Positions 21,993-33,561 of a stretch of 64,000 nt of DNA are shown one piece after another. Within the stretch, counting starts at the first letter, position 1. Each line of letters begins with the position of its first letter. The stretch spans positions 868,001 to 932,000 of the forward strand of contig NZ_CP042172.1 in NCBI RefSeq assembly GCF_005937985.2, in the 5' to 3' direction. Below the pieces are notes generated by a model. The model was not told the origin of the DNA and searched no databases. It saw only the letters and a list, made by a program, of their open reading frames with translations. The stretch comes from Arthrobacter sp. KBS0702. Its GTDB lineage: Bacteria; Actinomycetota; Actinomycetes; Actinomycetales; Micrococcaceae. The position numbers and the translations under genes were made by a program.

Positions 21993-22460
21993 TTACCGGG
22001 TTTGTGCGTCATCGGCCAGATGCCTCGAAAGCAGCCAGCCGGCGCCAATCATTGCCACGCCCAGCACCAGGTGGGTCCAGTTGTCCATGGTGTTGAACGC
22101 AAGGAAATTGGCCGCCGACCCTACGCCGACGATCAGCCCGTAAACGCTGAAGATGATGTACAGCAGGCCAAAGCCCATGAGGAAGTTCCGGGCTCCCATG
22201 CCGTTGCGGGACATGGTCAAGCCGGTGGCGCCGATGGCCAGCTGGACGATGTTCAGCAGCATGGACACCTGGAACAGGCCGAGGAACATGGCCCGGGAAT
22301 CGGGCCCGAAGAACCTCAGCTCGCTGTACTGCGTGGTGATGCCCGGGATGAACCCCAGGACGCCCACGACAATTAGGACAATACCCACACCCATGCCGAC
22401 GTTTTGGACATCTGTCCGTCCGAAATGTACGCCGTGCGCATGTGGAGATGCGGTAGTCAT
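21993..22460 (-). CDS. DUF4383 four-helix membrane protein
   Basis: A 155-residue integral membrane protein with about four hydrophobic segments. It contains VQNVGMGVGIVLIVVGVLGFIPG and FGLLYIIFSVYGL, matching the DUF4383 family of small actinobacterial and cyanobacterial membrane proteins with no assigned biochemical role. The N-terminus MTTASPHAHGVHFG is cytoplasmic-like and histidine-containing. I chose the ATG at 22460 because GGAGG lies seven bases upstream; a longer in-frame form would add 48 arginine/proline-rich residues with no support. It is followed by a strong terminator, so it is a single-gene unit diverging from perM. Confidence 0.85.
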   Translation of the reverse strand: MTTASPHAHGVHFGRTDVQNVGMGVGIVLIVVGVLGFIPGITTQYSELRFFGPDSRAMFLGLFQVSMLLNIVQLAIGATGLTMSRNGMGARNFLMGFGLLYIIFSVYGLIVGVGSAANFLAFNTMDNWTHLVLGVAMIGAGWLLSRHLADDAQTR

Positions 22461-22615
22461 TTTCTGCCTCCAACCAGTGATTGCGGACACTTTAAATTTT
22501 ACGGCGGGGTAGGGGAAAAAGCGCCGCCGCGGGCCGTCCCGGCGGCTTGGAAATGCGGGGGAGAAAGCCTGTCGGAACGCCGGACACGGCCCGGCGCGTG
22601 GCACGATGGATCACG

Positions 22616-23938
22616 ATGAAACTGCGCGCTGATCAGACCGGGGACCGTGGCCTTCCGATGCCTTTGTGGCTGCAGGGGGCGCTTGAGTCCGCACAGGCGG
22701 CAGTGATTTCCGCGCTCGCCGTGGTGGCACCCATCGTCGCGGTCTGGGCCACGGCCGGCTTCCGGGACGGTGGGTTTGAATTCCTCGCACGGCTCGCCGG
22801 CCAGGCGTGGCTGGTGATCCACGGGGTGCCCCTGCTGCTGGACACCGTCGGCGACGGCGCCGCGGCCCAGCCTGAATCAGGCGTCCTGTCGCTGGTCCCG
22901 CTGGGGCTCACCCTGATCCCGTTCCTGCTCGCCTGGCGCGCCGGCCGCCGGCTTGCCCGGGCTTCGTACACCGACCAGCTGTGGCAGGCGCTGCTCGGCT
23001 CCTGGCTGATGTACGGCGCCTTCGGGTTCGCCACCGGCTTCGTCTGCCGCACCGCCGAGGTGGGCGTCAGCCTCTGGTACGCCTCCATCGTCCCGCTGAT
23101 CCCCTTTGCGCTCGGCATGGTGATAGGGGCCCGGCGTGAGGCGGGTTCCTGGAGCCGGCTGATCGGCGTCGACGCCGTCGCCTGGCTCTCGCGCACCAGC
23201 CAGCATTCGCGCTGGGCCGGCTCCTACCTCGGCTCCGTCCTCAAAGCCGGGTTCGTGGCGGTGATGGCCAGCCTGGCGATGGCCGCCACCTTGCTCACCG
23301 TCGACCTCCTCATTCACTGGAACCTCGTCATTGCGGTCTACGAAGCGCTCGACGCCGGCGCCGTGGGCGGTGCCGCCCTGACCATCGCCCAACTGGGTTA
23401 CCTGCCCAACCTGGCCGTGTTTGCGCTCGCCTGGACGTCCGGCTCCGGCTTCGCGCTCGGCGTCGGCTCCCATGCCGGGCCGCTGGACACCGCCGTCGGG
23501 CCACTGCCCTCCATCCCGGTCTTCGCCGCGTTGCCCTCCGGCGCGCTGGAGTACGGTTTCGTGGCCCTGGTGGTGCCGGCCCTCGCCGGTGTCCTGGCGG
23601 GCTGGTGGTTCCTGCGCGAAGGCGAAAACCACTTTGACGAATGGCTCTCCATCAAGGTCAAGGCGCGCTGGTTCACCGCCACGGTTTCCACCCTGGTCCT
23701 GGGTGCCATGACCGGGGCCGTGGCGGGGCTGCTGGCCGCCGCGCTGGCCTGGCTGGCACGGGGATCGGCCGGTATTGGCAGGCTCACGGACATCGGCCCG
23801 GACCCGCTGATGACGGCGCTGTTCGTCGGGGTGGAAGCCGGCATTGGCGTCGTGATCGGCTACGCAGCGGGGCCGTGGCTGGAACGCCGGCAGAAACTGC
23901 ATGAGGCGGACCTGGAGCTGGCCGCCGAGTCCGACTAA
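22616..23938 (+). CDS. perM: PerM-like (DUF6350) cell-division membrane protein
   Basis: A 440-residue membrane protein with about nine or ten hydrophobic segments and almost no large soluble domains. Its position immediately before purN matches the PerM (Rv0955)-purN-purH order of mycobacteria, and the family (DUF6350) is widespread in actinobacteria. In Mycobacterium tuberculosis PerM is linked to cell division and persistence through the divisome protein FtsB. Sequence landmarks include ALESAQAAVISALAVVAP near the start and LGAMTGAVAGLLAAALAW near the end. The ATG at 22616 is chosen as the first codon before the hydrophobic region; an upstream ATG would add 23 residues, and neither start has a clear ribosome site. 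Function is by homology and synteny. Confidence 0.82.
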   Translation: MKLRADQTGDRGLPMPLWLQGALESAQAAVISALAVVAPIVAVWATAGFRDGGFEFLARLAGQAWLVIHGVPLLLDTVGDGAAAQPESGVLSLVPLGLTLIPFLLAWRAGRRLARASYTDQLWQALLGSWLMYGAFGFATGFVCRTAEVGVSLWYASIVPLIPFALGMVIGARREAGSWSRLIGVDAVAWLSRTSQHSRWAGSYLGSVLKAGFVAVMASLAMAATLLTVDLLIHWNLVIAVYEALDAGAVGGAALTIAQLGYLPNLAVFALAWTSGSGFALGVGSHAGPLDTAVGPLPSIPVFAALPSGALEYGFVALVVPALAGVLAGWWFLREGENHFDEWLSIKVKARWFTATVSTLVLGAMTGAVAGLLAAALAWLARGSAGIGRLTDIGPDPLMTALFVGVEAGIGVVIGYAAGPWLERRQKLHEADLELAAESD

Positions 23939-23951
23939 TCCGGCAGCTGCT

Positions 23952-24383
23952 CTAGCGCAGCTGGGTGGGCATCGACTTTTCCAGCTCCGTCCGGCAGGCC
24001 GAGGCGGCCTGCTGGGTGAGTGCATGCCGGGCGCATTGCTGGTAGTCCCGGATCTGGTTGAAAAACACCGCGGACACCATGATCATCAGGGCCATCACCA
24101 CGGTGACCACCAGACCGGAGATGGTTCCAAAAAGCACGAGGCGGGATTCCCGCAGTTTCGTGGCGCGGACCAGGAGCAGGACTCCGAGCACCAGCCCCGC
24201 GACGGTCAGGAGCGCGGCCAGCCAAAGGTAGTTGACGTCCAACTGGAACACGAAGAACGCCCCGAGCACCGCCACGATGAACATGCGGAACAGGTTGTGC
24301 GTCCTGAGCAGCGACGCTTTTGCCGCCTCGCTCCGCGGATTCTGGTTCCGCGGGCTTCCGCCGGGTACGAGGGGTGAATTCAT
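23952..24383 (-). CDS. Small membrane protein of unknown function
   Basis: A 143-residue protein with three or four membrane segments (about 31-50, 52-72, 81-106) between a hydrophilic N-terminus of about 28 residues and a hydrophilic tail with two cysteines (QQCARHALTQQ and SACRTELEKS). I do not recognise the family. The tail could face outside and form a disulphide. It converges on perM with a 13-base gap and diverges from purN across 39 bases, so the purN and hypothetical-gene promoters must be compact or overlapping. Coding looks real from the hydrophobic pattern and the ATG with GGAAAA upstream. Confidence 0.75.
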   Translation of the reverse strand: MNSPLVPGGSPRNQNPRSEAAKASLLRTHNLFRMFIVAVLGAFFVFQLDVNYLWLAALLTVAGLVLGVLLLVRATKLRESRLVLFGTISGLVVTVVMALMIMVSAVFFNQIRDYQQCARHALTQQAASACRTELEKSMPTQLR

Positions 24384-24422
24384 ATTTTCCAGCGTACGCG
24401 AGCGGCCCCATAAGCTAAGGCA

Positions 24423-25004
24423 ATGCGCATTGTTGTCCTCGTCTCCGGCACCGGCTCCAACCTCCAGGCCGTCATCGACGCCGTCAAGACCGGCGAGCTG
24501 GACGTTGAGCTAGCCGCCGTCGGGGCGGACCGGCCCGGAACCTACGGTGTGGAGCGCTCCGCCGCCGCCGGAATCCCCACGTTCGTGGTGGACTTCAAGG
24601 CCTACCCGGACCGCGCCGCCTGGAACGCCGCGCTCACCCGGGCCGTGGCCGAGTATCGGCCCGACGTCGTCGTCTCTTCCGGCTTTATGCGCATTGTCAG
24701 CGCGGACTTCATCGAGGCGTTCGGGGGCAAATACCTGAACACCCACCCGGCCCTGCTGCCAGCCTTCCCCGGCGCGCACGGCGTACGCGACGCCCTGGCC
24801 TACGGTGTGAAGGTCACGGGGTGCACGGTGCACTGGGCCGACGCCGGCGTGGACACCGGGCCGATCATCGCGCAGGAGGCGGTGACCGTGGCGGACGGCG
24901 ACACCGAGGAAACCCTGCACGAACGGATCAAGATCGTGGAACGGCGGCTGCTGGTTTCGACCCTCAAGGCCCTCGCCGCCGCGGCGGCCGCCCCGTCCAA
25001 CTAA
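24423..25004 (+). CDS. purN: Phosphoribosylglycinamide formyltransferase (PurN)
   Basis: A 193-residue enzyme of the third step of purine synthesis, moving formyl from 10-formyl-THF to GAR. It starts MRIVVLVSGTGSNLQAVID (phosphate-binding SGxGSNL). The active-site region is FMRIVSADFIEAFGGKYLNTHPALLPAFPG, with catalytic asparagine and histidine, followed by GCTVHWADAGVDTGPII with the conserved aspartate. The length is normal. purH, normally next door, is 2.8 kb downstream with two unrelated genes between. The start ATG has AAGG upstream. Confidence 0.97.
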   Translation: MRIVVLVSGTGSNLQAVIDAVKTGELDVELAAVGADRPGTYGVERSAAAGIPTFVVDFKAYPDRAAWNAALTRAVAEYRPDVVVSSGFMRIVSADFIEAFGGKYLNTHPALLPAFPGAHGVRDALAYGVKVTGCTVHWADAGVDTGPIIAQEAVTVADGDTEETLHERIKIVERRLLVSTLKALAAAAAAPSN

Positions 25005-25214
25005 CTCGCATTAGTGGTCGTTTGAGCCCTCAACCGACCCCGACCGCGGGCCCGTTTGGCCGCACCAAGTAGTAGTCGGCTGAAAAGCGAGTACCGGTCC
25101 AAAAAGTCGGGTAGTACCGGGCGAAAGTCGAGTATTCTGCGGCAGGTTTTACTGCCCTCCGGGGCCATAGTCTGGCGCAATCTCATTCGTCTCTTGCGTC
25201 TCTGGGGGTACCTC

Positions 25215-26189
<975 letters not shown>

Positions 26190-26201
26190 GCCCATCCCCG
26201 G

Positions 26202-26260
26202 ATGCCCTATCACGTATGGCTACTTCTGAGCCCTCAGAGCAACCATAGGTGATAGGGCAT
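26202..26260. terminator. Large palindrome, probable bidirectional terminator
   Basis: ATGCCCTATCAC (26202-26213) and GTGATAGGGCAT (26249-26260) are a perfect 12-bp inverted repeat. The stem continues after one mismatch with TATGG/CCATA, and a further TCTGAG/CTCAGA pair lies at the centre. It fills the 96-base gap between the convergent collagen-like and MFS genes. No T-run is present. Confidence 0.65.
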
Positions 26261-26285
26261 TCCGGCGTCCGGAGCCGGTGGGGAG

Positions 26286-27638
26286 CTACTCCAGCCGGCG
26301 CTGCTTGGTCTCCGGGGCGAAGAACGCCATCCACAGCACCGAGAGAAGCACCAGGCCGCCGGCCAAGGCGAAGGACGTGGCCAGTCCCAGCTCGGGCCAC
26401 AGGAAGGCGGCGAAGACCAGCGGCCCGAAGCCGGCGCCGAGCCGGGAAAACGTCGAGGCCCAACCGAAGCCCGAGCCGCGCAGCTCTGTCGGGTACAGCT
26501 CCGATACATAGGCGTAGAGCACCGGGATCGCCACCTGCACCACGAAGCCGAACACGAGCAGCCAGAAGACGGCCGCCGTCGGGATATCCACGACGACGGC
26601 GACAATCACCAGCGTCAGCGCCGAGAGCGGGCCCGTAACGGCGAGGATCCACTTGCGACCCGTCCGCTCCACCAGCAGCGCGGCGACCACCACGCCCAGG
26701 AGGCCGACGGCGGCCATCGACGCCGTGGTGAGGAACGCCTTGTACTCCTCGAAGCCGGCGCCGATCAGGATCCGTGGCATCCAGGTCAGCGACAGGTAAT
26801 AGACCAGCAGGATGGAAAAGAACAGGGCCCAAGCCGCCGTCGTGATCTTCCAGTTGAACTGCCAGAGCGCGCGAAGCTGGGTCCAGGCGCTGCCGGCGGA
26901 GAGCCGGGGTGCGTCCTGGGGTTCGGGCAGGCTGTAGACCCGGGCTTCGGCGCCGGTGGCCTCGACCAGGTCGTCGATCACCCTGGCGGCTTCCTCGCGG
27001 CGTCCCTTGCGGATCAGGAACAGCGGCGACTCCGGAACGCTGCGCCGGATCCAGAACACCAGCAGGGCGGGCAGCACCATGACCAGCATGGTGAGCCGCC
27101 AGTCCGCGAAGACGGCGACGAGTCCGGCCGAGACGAAGCCGCACAGCGCCGCGCCGATGGGCCACCAGCCGTCCATCGCAGTCAGGACCTTGCCGCGCTG
27201 CTTGCGGGGGGTGAACTCGCCCACCAGCGCGTAGTCCACCGGGATACAGCCGCCCAGGCCGAAGCCGGCCATGAACCGGAACACCACGAACCAGAGGAAG
27301 TCGGGGGAGAAGGCGCCGAGGACCGTGAAGATCGAGAAGATCAGCAAGGTGGCGGTGAAGGCCTTCTTGCGGCCGATGGTGTCCGCGATGGTGCCCCAGA
27401 TGAAGGCGCCCAGGGCCATGCCGATCAGGTTCGACGTGCCGATCCACGCGGCATCGCCCGGGCTCAGCGACCAGTGCCTGGACAGCAGAGGAATGAGGAT
27501 GCCGTTGAGCGTGACGTCCCAGGCATCGAACATGAAGCCCAGGCCGCCGATCAGGAAAATCCTGCCCTGGACCTTCCACCGCCACGGCAGTTCCTGGACC
27601 ACCTGTTCGCCGCTGGGCACAGTGGTGTACGTATTCAT
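26286..27638 (-). CDS. MFS transporter, metabolite:H+ symporter type
   Basis: A 450-residue major facilitator protein with twelve predicted membrane segments. Motif A between helices 2 and 3 reads GTIADTIGRKKA, and the half-way copy is ALLVERTGRKW. GWWPIGAAL and the RSVPESPLFLIRKGR central loop place it near the NiaP/SV2-like and aromatic-acid/metabolite:proton symporters rather than drug exporters. Candidate substrates are nicotinate, aromatic acids or small organic acids; I cannot choose between them. The ATG start lies 150 bases from the divergent purH start, with a 12-bp palindrome between them. It has no obvious operon partner. Confidence 0.88.
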   Translation of the reverse strand: MNTYTTVPSGEQVVQELPWRWKVQGRIFLIGGLGFMFDAWDVTLNGILIPLLSRHWSLSPGDAAWIGTSNLIGMALGAFIWGTIADTIGRKKAFTATLLIFSIFTVLGAFSPDFLWFVVFRFMAGFGLGGCIPVDYALVGEFTPRKQRGKVLTAMDGWWPIGAALCGFVSAGLVAVFADWRLTMLVMVLPALLVFWIRRSVPESPLFLIRKGRREEAARVIDDLVEATGAEARVYSLPEPQDAPRLSAGSAWTQLRALWQFNWKITTAAWALFFSILLVYYLSLTWMPRILIGAGFEEYKAFLTTASMAAVGLLGVVVAALLVERTGRKWILAVTGPLSALTLVIVAVVVDIPTAAVFWLLVFGFVVQVAIPVLYAYVSELYPTELRGSGFGWASTFSRLGAGFGPLVFAAFLWPELGLATSFALAGGLVLLSVLWMAFFAPETKQRRLE

Positions 27639-27681
27639 CTCGGCCTCCTGTGAAAACTCTACGTCCCGGGGCGCGCCTGCC

Positions 27682-27693
27682 GTGAAGCTTCAC
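27682..27693. promoter_or_regulatory. 12-bp palindrome between MFS and purH genes
   Basis: GTGAAGCTTCAC is a perfect palindrome in the 150-base divergent promoter region, 43 bases upstream of the MFS start codon and 96 upstream of purH. It could be an operator; no specific regulator is recognised. Confidence 0.35.
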
Positions 27694-27788
27694 ACTCCGG
27701 CGCGCGGGCAGCCCTGCAGCCGTGACGCGATAAACTGGCCGCATCCCCACCACCCGCGGCCGCGCCGCGATATAAGACGGAGACTTTT

Positions 27789-29474
27789 GTGAGCTTTACG
27801 CAGCTTGACCGTGTATCCATCGACCGTGTTCCCATCCGCCGGGCCCTCATTTCGGTCTACGACAAGACCGGTCTGGAGGAACTCGCGAAGGGCCTGCACG
27901 AAGCCGGCGTCAAGATCGTCTCCACGGGCTCCACCGCCAAGAAGATCGCCGCCGCCGGAATCCCGGTCCAGGAAGTCGAAGAAGTCACCGGCTCCCCGGA
28001 AATGCTGGACGGCCGCGTCAAGACCCTGCACCCGCGCGTGCACGGCGGCATCCTCGCCGACCGCCGCGTCCCGGCGCACATGAAGACCCTCCAGGACATG
28101 GAGATCGAGCCGTTCGACCTCGTCGTCGTAAACCTCTACCCCTTTGTGGCGACCGTGAAGTCCGGCGCCGCACAGGACGACGTCGTCGAACAGATCGACA
28201 TCGGCGGCCCCGCGATGGTGCGTTCTGCCGCGAAGAACCACGCCGCCGTCGCGATCGTGGTGGACCCGTCCTCCTACGGTGCCGTGGTGGAAGCAGCCTC
28301 CTCCGGCGGCTTTGACCTGAAGACCCGGCGCCGGCTCGCCGCCAAGGCGTTTGCGCACACCGCGAGCTACGACACCGCCGTGGCCACCTGGACCGCCAGC
28401 CAGTTCCTCGACGAGGACGGCGACGGCGTGATCGACTGGCCCGCCTACGCCGGCCTTGCCCTGGAGCGCTCCGAGGTGCTCCGCTACGGCGAAAACCCGC
28501 ACCAGCAGGCGGCCCTCTACGTGGACAAGGCCGCTCCGGCCGGCATCGCGCAGGCCGACCAGCTGCACGGGAAGGCCATGAGCTACAACAACTTCGTCGA
28601 CGCCGACGCCGCCCTCCGCGCCGCCTACGACTTCGACGAGCCCGCCGTCGCCATCATCAAGCACGCCAACCCCTGTGGCGTGGCCGTTGGCTCCGCCTCC
28701 GCCGCGGACCCGATCGCCGACGCCCACGCCAAGGCCCACGCCTGCGACCCGGTCTCCGCGTTCGGCGGCGTGATCGCGGCCAACCGCACCGTTACCGCCG
28801 GCATGGCCCGGACCGTGGCCGGCATCTTCACCGAGGTCGTTATTGCCCCGGGCTTTGAGGACGAGGCCGTCGAAATCCTGTCCAAGAAGAAGAACATCCG
28901 CCTGCTGACCCTGCCCGAGGGCTACGGCCGCTACCCGACCGAGTTCCGCCAGGTCTCCGGCGGCATGCTGGTCCAGGCCACGGACAAGGTCGACGCCGAG
29001 GGCGACAACCCGGCCAACTGGACCCTCGCTGCGGGCGACGCCGCAGACGCCGCGACCCTGGCCGACCTCGCCTTCGCCTGGACCGCGTGCCGGGCGGCCA
29101 AGTCCAACGCGATCCTGCTCGCTGCCGACGGTGCCGCCGTCGGAATCGGGATGGGTCAGGTCAACAGGCTCGATTCCTGCCGGCTCGCCGTCGAACGGGC
29201 CAACACCCTCGGGGTTTCGGTGAGCTCCGATGTGGAGGGCGCCGGCGGGGCCTCCAACGCCGATGCCACCGGCGCCCCCGAACGGGCCCGGGGCGCCGTC
29301 GCAGCGTCGGACGCGTTCTTCCCGTTCGCCGACGGCCTGCAGATCCTGATCGACGCCGGTGTCCGCGCCGTCGTGCAGCCCGGCGGCTCCGTCCGGGACG
29401 AGGAAGTCATTGCCGCCGCCAACGCCGCGGGGATCACGATGTACTTCACCGGCGCGCGCCACTTCTTCCACTAG
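27789..29474 (+). CDS. purH: Bifunctional AICAR transformylase/IMP cyclohydrolase (PurH)
   Basis: A 561-residue enzyme doing the last two steps of IMP synthesis. The N-terminal MGS-like cyclohydrolase domain (about 15-145) starts [19 protein letters not shown] and includes STGSTAKKI and [13 protein letters not shown]. The C-terminal transformylase domain carries the catalytic lysine-histidine pair K291-H292 in [11 protein letters not shown] and ends with [14 protein letters not shown] and [11 protein letters not shown]. It is about 30 residues longer than the common form because of a Gly/Ala-rich insertion (about 472-503, [14 protein letters not shown]...) just before [17 protein letters not shown] start after CGGAGAC. 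It consumes 10-formyl-THF like PurN, and its substrate AICAR relates to the ZTP sensed by the riboswitch upstream of glyA. Followed by a strong terminator. Confidence 0.97.
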   Translation: MSFTQLDRVSIDRVPIRRALISVYDKTGLEELAKGLHEAGVKIVSTGSTAKKIAAAGIPVQEVEEVTGSPEMLDGRVKTLHPRVHGGILADRRVPAHMKTLQDMEIEPFDLVVVNLYPFVATVKSGAAQDDVVEQIDIGGPAMVRSAAKNHAAVAIVVDPSSYGAVVEAASSGGFDLKTRRRLAAKAFAHTASYDTAVATWTASQFLDEDGDGVIDWPAYAGLALERSEVLRYGENPHQQAALYVDKAAPAGIAQADQLHGKAMSYNNFVDADAALRAAYDFDEPAVAIIKHANPCGVAVGSASAADPIADAHAKAHACDPVSAFGGVIAANRTVTAGMARTVAGIFTEVVIAPGFEDEAVEILSKKKNIRLLTLPEGYGRYPTEFRQVSGGMLVQATDKVDAEGDNPANWTLAAGDAADAATLADLAFAWTACRAAKSNAILLAADGAAVGIGMGQVNRLDSCRLAVERANTLGVSVSSDVEGAGGASNADATGAPERARGAVAASDAFFPFADGLQILIDAGVRAVVQPGGSVRDEEVIAAANAAGITMYFTGARHFFH

Positions 29475-29511
29475 GTTCCGCTAGGGGACATGCTCAACGG
29501 CTGCTCCGAAG

Positions 29512-29553
29512 AATGGACATGCCCTTCCTTCCGGGAGGGCATGTCCATTTTTT
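29512..29553 (+). terminator. Intrinsic terminator after purH
   Basis: AATGGACATGCCCT (29512-29525) pairs perfectly with 29536-29549 around a 10-base loop and runs straight into six T residues (29548-29553), 38 bases after the purH stop. This is a textbook Rho-independent terminator. Its arms share the GGACATGCCC word of the repeats that follow. Confidence 0.93.
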
Positions 29554-29625
29554 GTGGCGTTTCGGGGTGCGGGGTTGTGGGGGAAGCGCGTGGTTTGATG
29601 CTGCGGGGTCCGGGCGGGCGACGCC

Positions 29626-29780
29626 GACGAGCATGCCCATTCTTCGCGCCCAGGGATGGGCATGAGCGTCAGGGCCGACGGACATGCCCATTCTTCGCGC
29701 CCAGGGATGGACATGAGCGTCAGGACCGACGGACATGCTCATTCTTCGCGCCCGTGAATGGACATATGTAGGTTATGTCC
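29626..29780. repeat. Tandem 51-bp hairpin repeats
   Basis: Two adjacent 51-base copies (29626-29676, 29677-29727) are nearly identical, and a third diverged copy starts at 29728. Each opens with GAC-GGACATGCCCATTC or a variant, then TTCGCGCCCAGGG, then ATGGGCATGAGCGTCAGG. The CATGCCCAT and ATGGGCATG parts form a 9-bp inverted repeat, so each unit folds as a hairpin. Unit 3 ends in GGACATA/TATGTCC. Related words continue to about 29842. The 540-base gap between purH and the protease holds no credible gene. Confidence 0.88.
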
Positions 29781-29847
29781 ACCGGTCGGCCCGAGCGATG
29801 GGCATGCCCGGTGCAGGGCGGCCCCAGCGATGGGCATGTCCATTCGC

Positions 29848-29868
29848 GGGTCCAGGGTCCAGGGTCCA
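29848..29868. repeat. Three tandem GGGTCCA heptamers
   Basis: GGGTCCA occurs three times head to tail, followed by degenerate GGGCCTA and a CAGC/CCAGC-rich tract. It is a simple repeat between the hairpin cluster and the next terminator. Confidence 0.85.
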
Positions 29869-29916
29869 GGGCCTAGAGCCCAGCACCCAGCAGCCAGCAA
29901 CCGCAGGCACACAGCA

Positions 29917-29978
29917 ACGCGGGGTCTCTTGCCGCCCTGTCGAGGGGGTTGGGCGGCAAGAGCCCCGCGTCGCTTTTT
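29917..29978 (+). terminator. Strong hairpin with T-run near the protease gene end
   Basis: 29917-29937 pairs with 29951-29970 through about 20 bp with one bulged T (ACGCGGGG / CCCCGCGT at the base, CTTGCCGCCC / GGGCGGCAAG at the top), with a 13-base loop. CGCTTTTT follows on the plus strand. It sits between convergent purH and protease genes and could stop transcripts from both sides. Confidence 0.8.
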
Positions 29979-30014
29979 CCTTTCCTGGGTTGAGGGTTTC
30001 TCGGGGATGAGGGT

Positions 30015-30992
30015 TTAGGAAGCTGCGGCGGTCGTGTAGGCCTGCTGGATGACAGAGCCCCAGTACGGGCCGTACATAACGGTGGAACGGGTGCCGTAGC
30101 CGTAGCTGTTGATGGAGTTCTGGTAGCCGGAGGAGCTGGTGCCGATGAACCAGGGGCCGCCGGAGGATCCGCCGGTCATGTCGCAGGGGATGCCCTGGGC
30201 GTTGAACTGCGGGTTGTTCGGGTCATCGGAGGCCGGGCCGGTGCAGCTGACCAGGGACTGGCCGTCGAACGGCGAGGCGGCGGGGTAGCCGTAGGACTTG
30301 TAGGTGAGGCCGCGGGCGGCGTTGAACTGGACGCCGGAGGAACCGACGACGTCGGACAGGTTCTGTCCGTTCAGCGGGGTGACGACGGCGAACCCGGTGT
30401 CGTACTGCATGTCCCCGGCCGAGCTCCACTGGGTCGTGGTGTAGAGGGCCTTGGCAGCCCATTTGCCGTAGGGCGCGGCGCCGTTGAGGTAGGCCGGGAC
30501 GAAGACGAAGTTGGTGGCGAACGCCCCTGGGCCCTCGTTGACGCAGTGGCCGGCGGTCGAGACCGTGCTCTTGTTGCTGGCGCTGACTGAGTTGCCGGAG
30601 CAAACGTAGTTGCTGCCGCCCATGGTGAAGAACACTTTTCCGATGTTGGAGACCGGGGACTCGTCCGCATGCAGGGTTGTCTTGCCCCGGGCAGCCTTGC
30701 CGGAAATCTGGGTGCTCGAGCCCTTCTCCACCGTGGCGGCCGGGGACTTGTTGCCGCGGGCCAGCGCCTTGTTGGCCAACACATCACCCGGGATCGCGGA
30801 CTTCATGCGCTCGGGCGTCCAGTACTCGGCAGCCTGGGCGCCGTCGAGGGACTGGCTGGCCACCAGCGAAGTTTCCTTGTCCTGCGCTGCGGGGGCAGGT
30901 GTGGCCGACGCGGAGCCGGCCGCGCAGACCGCCAGGAGTGCGGCGGCGGAGAGGCTGAGGAGGCTGGTGGCCAGAGTCTTGGGTGTTCTCAT
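30015..30992 (-). CDS. Secreted trypsin-like serine protease
   Basis: A 325-residue secreted protein of the chymotrypsin/V8 (S1B-like) fold. A signal peptide (about 1-30, ending ASA-TPAP) and a propeptide-like segment to about residue 115 precede the catalytic domain. The triad is visible: histidine in STAGHC, aspartate in YDTGFAVV and serine in GGSSGGPW. Three or four cysteines (YVCSG, GHC, SCTG, IPCDM) allow two disulphides. Lack of a membrane or sorting segment suggests release into the medium. Cleavage specificity is unknown; the glutamyl-endopeptidase-like pattern is only suggestive. Single-gene unit, divergent from icd across a 260-base region. Confidence 0.92.
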   Translation of the reverse strand: MRTPKTLATSLLSLSAAALLAVCAAGSASATPAPAAQDKETSLVASQSLDGAQAAEYWTPERMKSAIPGDVLANKALARGNKSPAATVEKGSSTQISGKAARGKTTLHADESPVSNIGKVFFTMGGSNYVCSGNSVSASNKSTVSTAGHCVNEGPGAFATNFVFVPAYLNGAAPYGKWAAKALYTTTQWSSAGDMQYDTGFAVVTPLNGQNLSDVVGSSGVQFNAARGLTYKSYGYPAASPFDGQSLVSCTGPASDDPNNPQFNAQGIPCDMTGGSSGGPWFIGTSSSGYQNSINSYGYGTRSTVMYGPYWGSVIQQAYTTAAAS

Positions 30993-31060
30993 GGGTGTCC
31001 TAACCGGGAGGAATGCGGGGCGGTCAGCCGGGGCGGGCCGCTGTGATGGGTTAGAAACTA

Positions 31061-33472
<2,412 letters not shown>

Positions 33473-33507
33473 CCTCCGCAACGACTCCGCAATAACTCCG
33501 CAATAAC

Positions 33508-33539
33508 AAGGGCGCACCGGGAGGACCCGGTGCGCCCTT
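33508..33539. terminator. Bidirectional terminator between icd and the SRPBCC gene
   Basis: AAGGGCGCACCGGG pairs perfectly (14 bp) with CCCGGTGCGCCCTT around an AGGA loop, 35 bases after the icd stop and 22 before the SRPBCC stop. The T-run is weak on the plus strand, with TTGTTATT on the minus strand. Confidence 0.85.
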
Positions 33540-33561
33540 GGGCGTTTAAGCGGCCCCCGCG

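Noticed and set aside
29626..29780. Hairpin repeats as a CRISPR array
   Set aside because: Units are head to tail with no unique spacers, and no cas genes are near.
29490..30018. Short reading frames in the repeat region after purH
   Set aside because: They read through hairpins and heptamer repeats, lack ribosome sites and change with each repeat unit.
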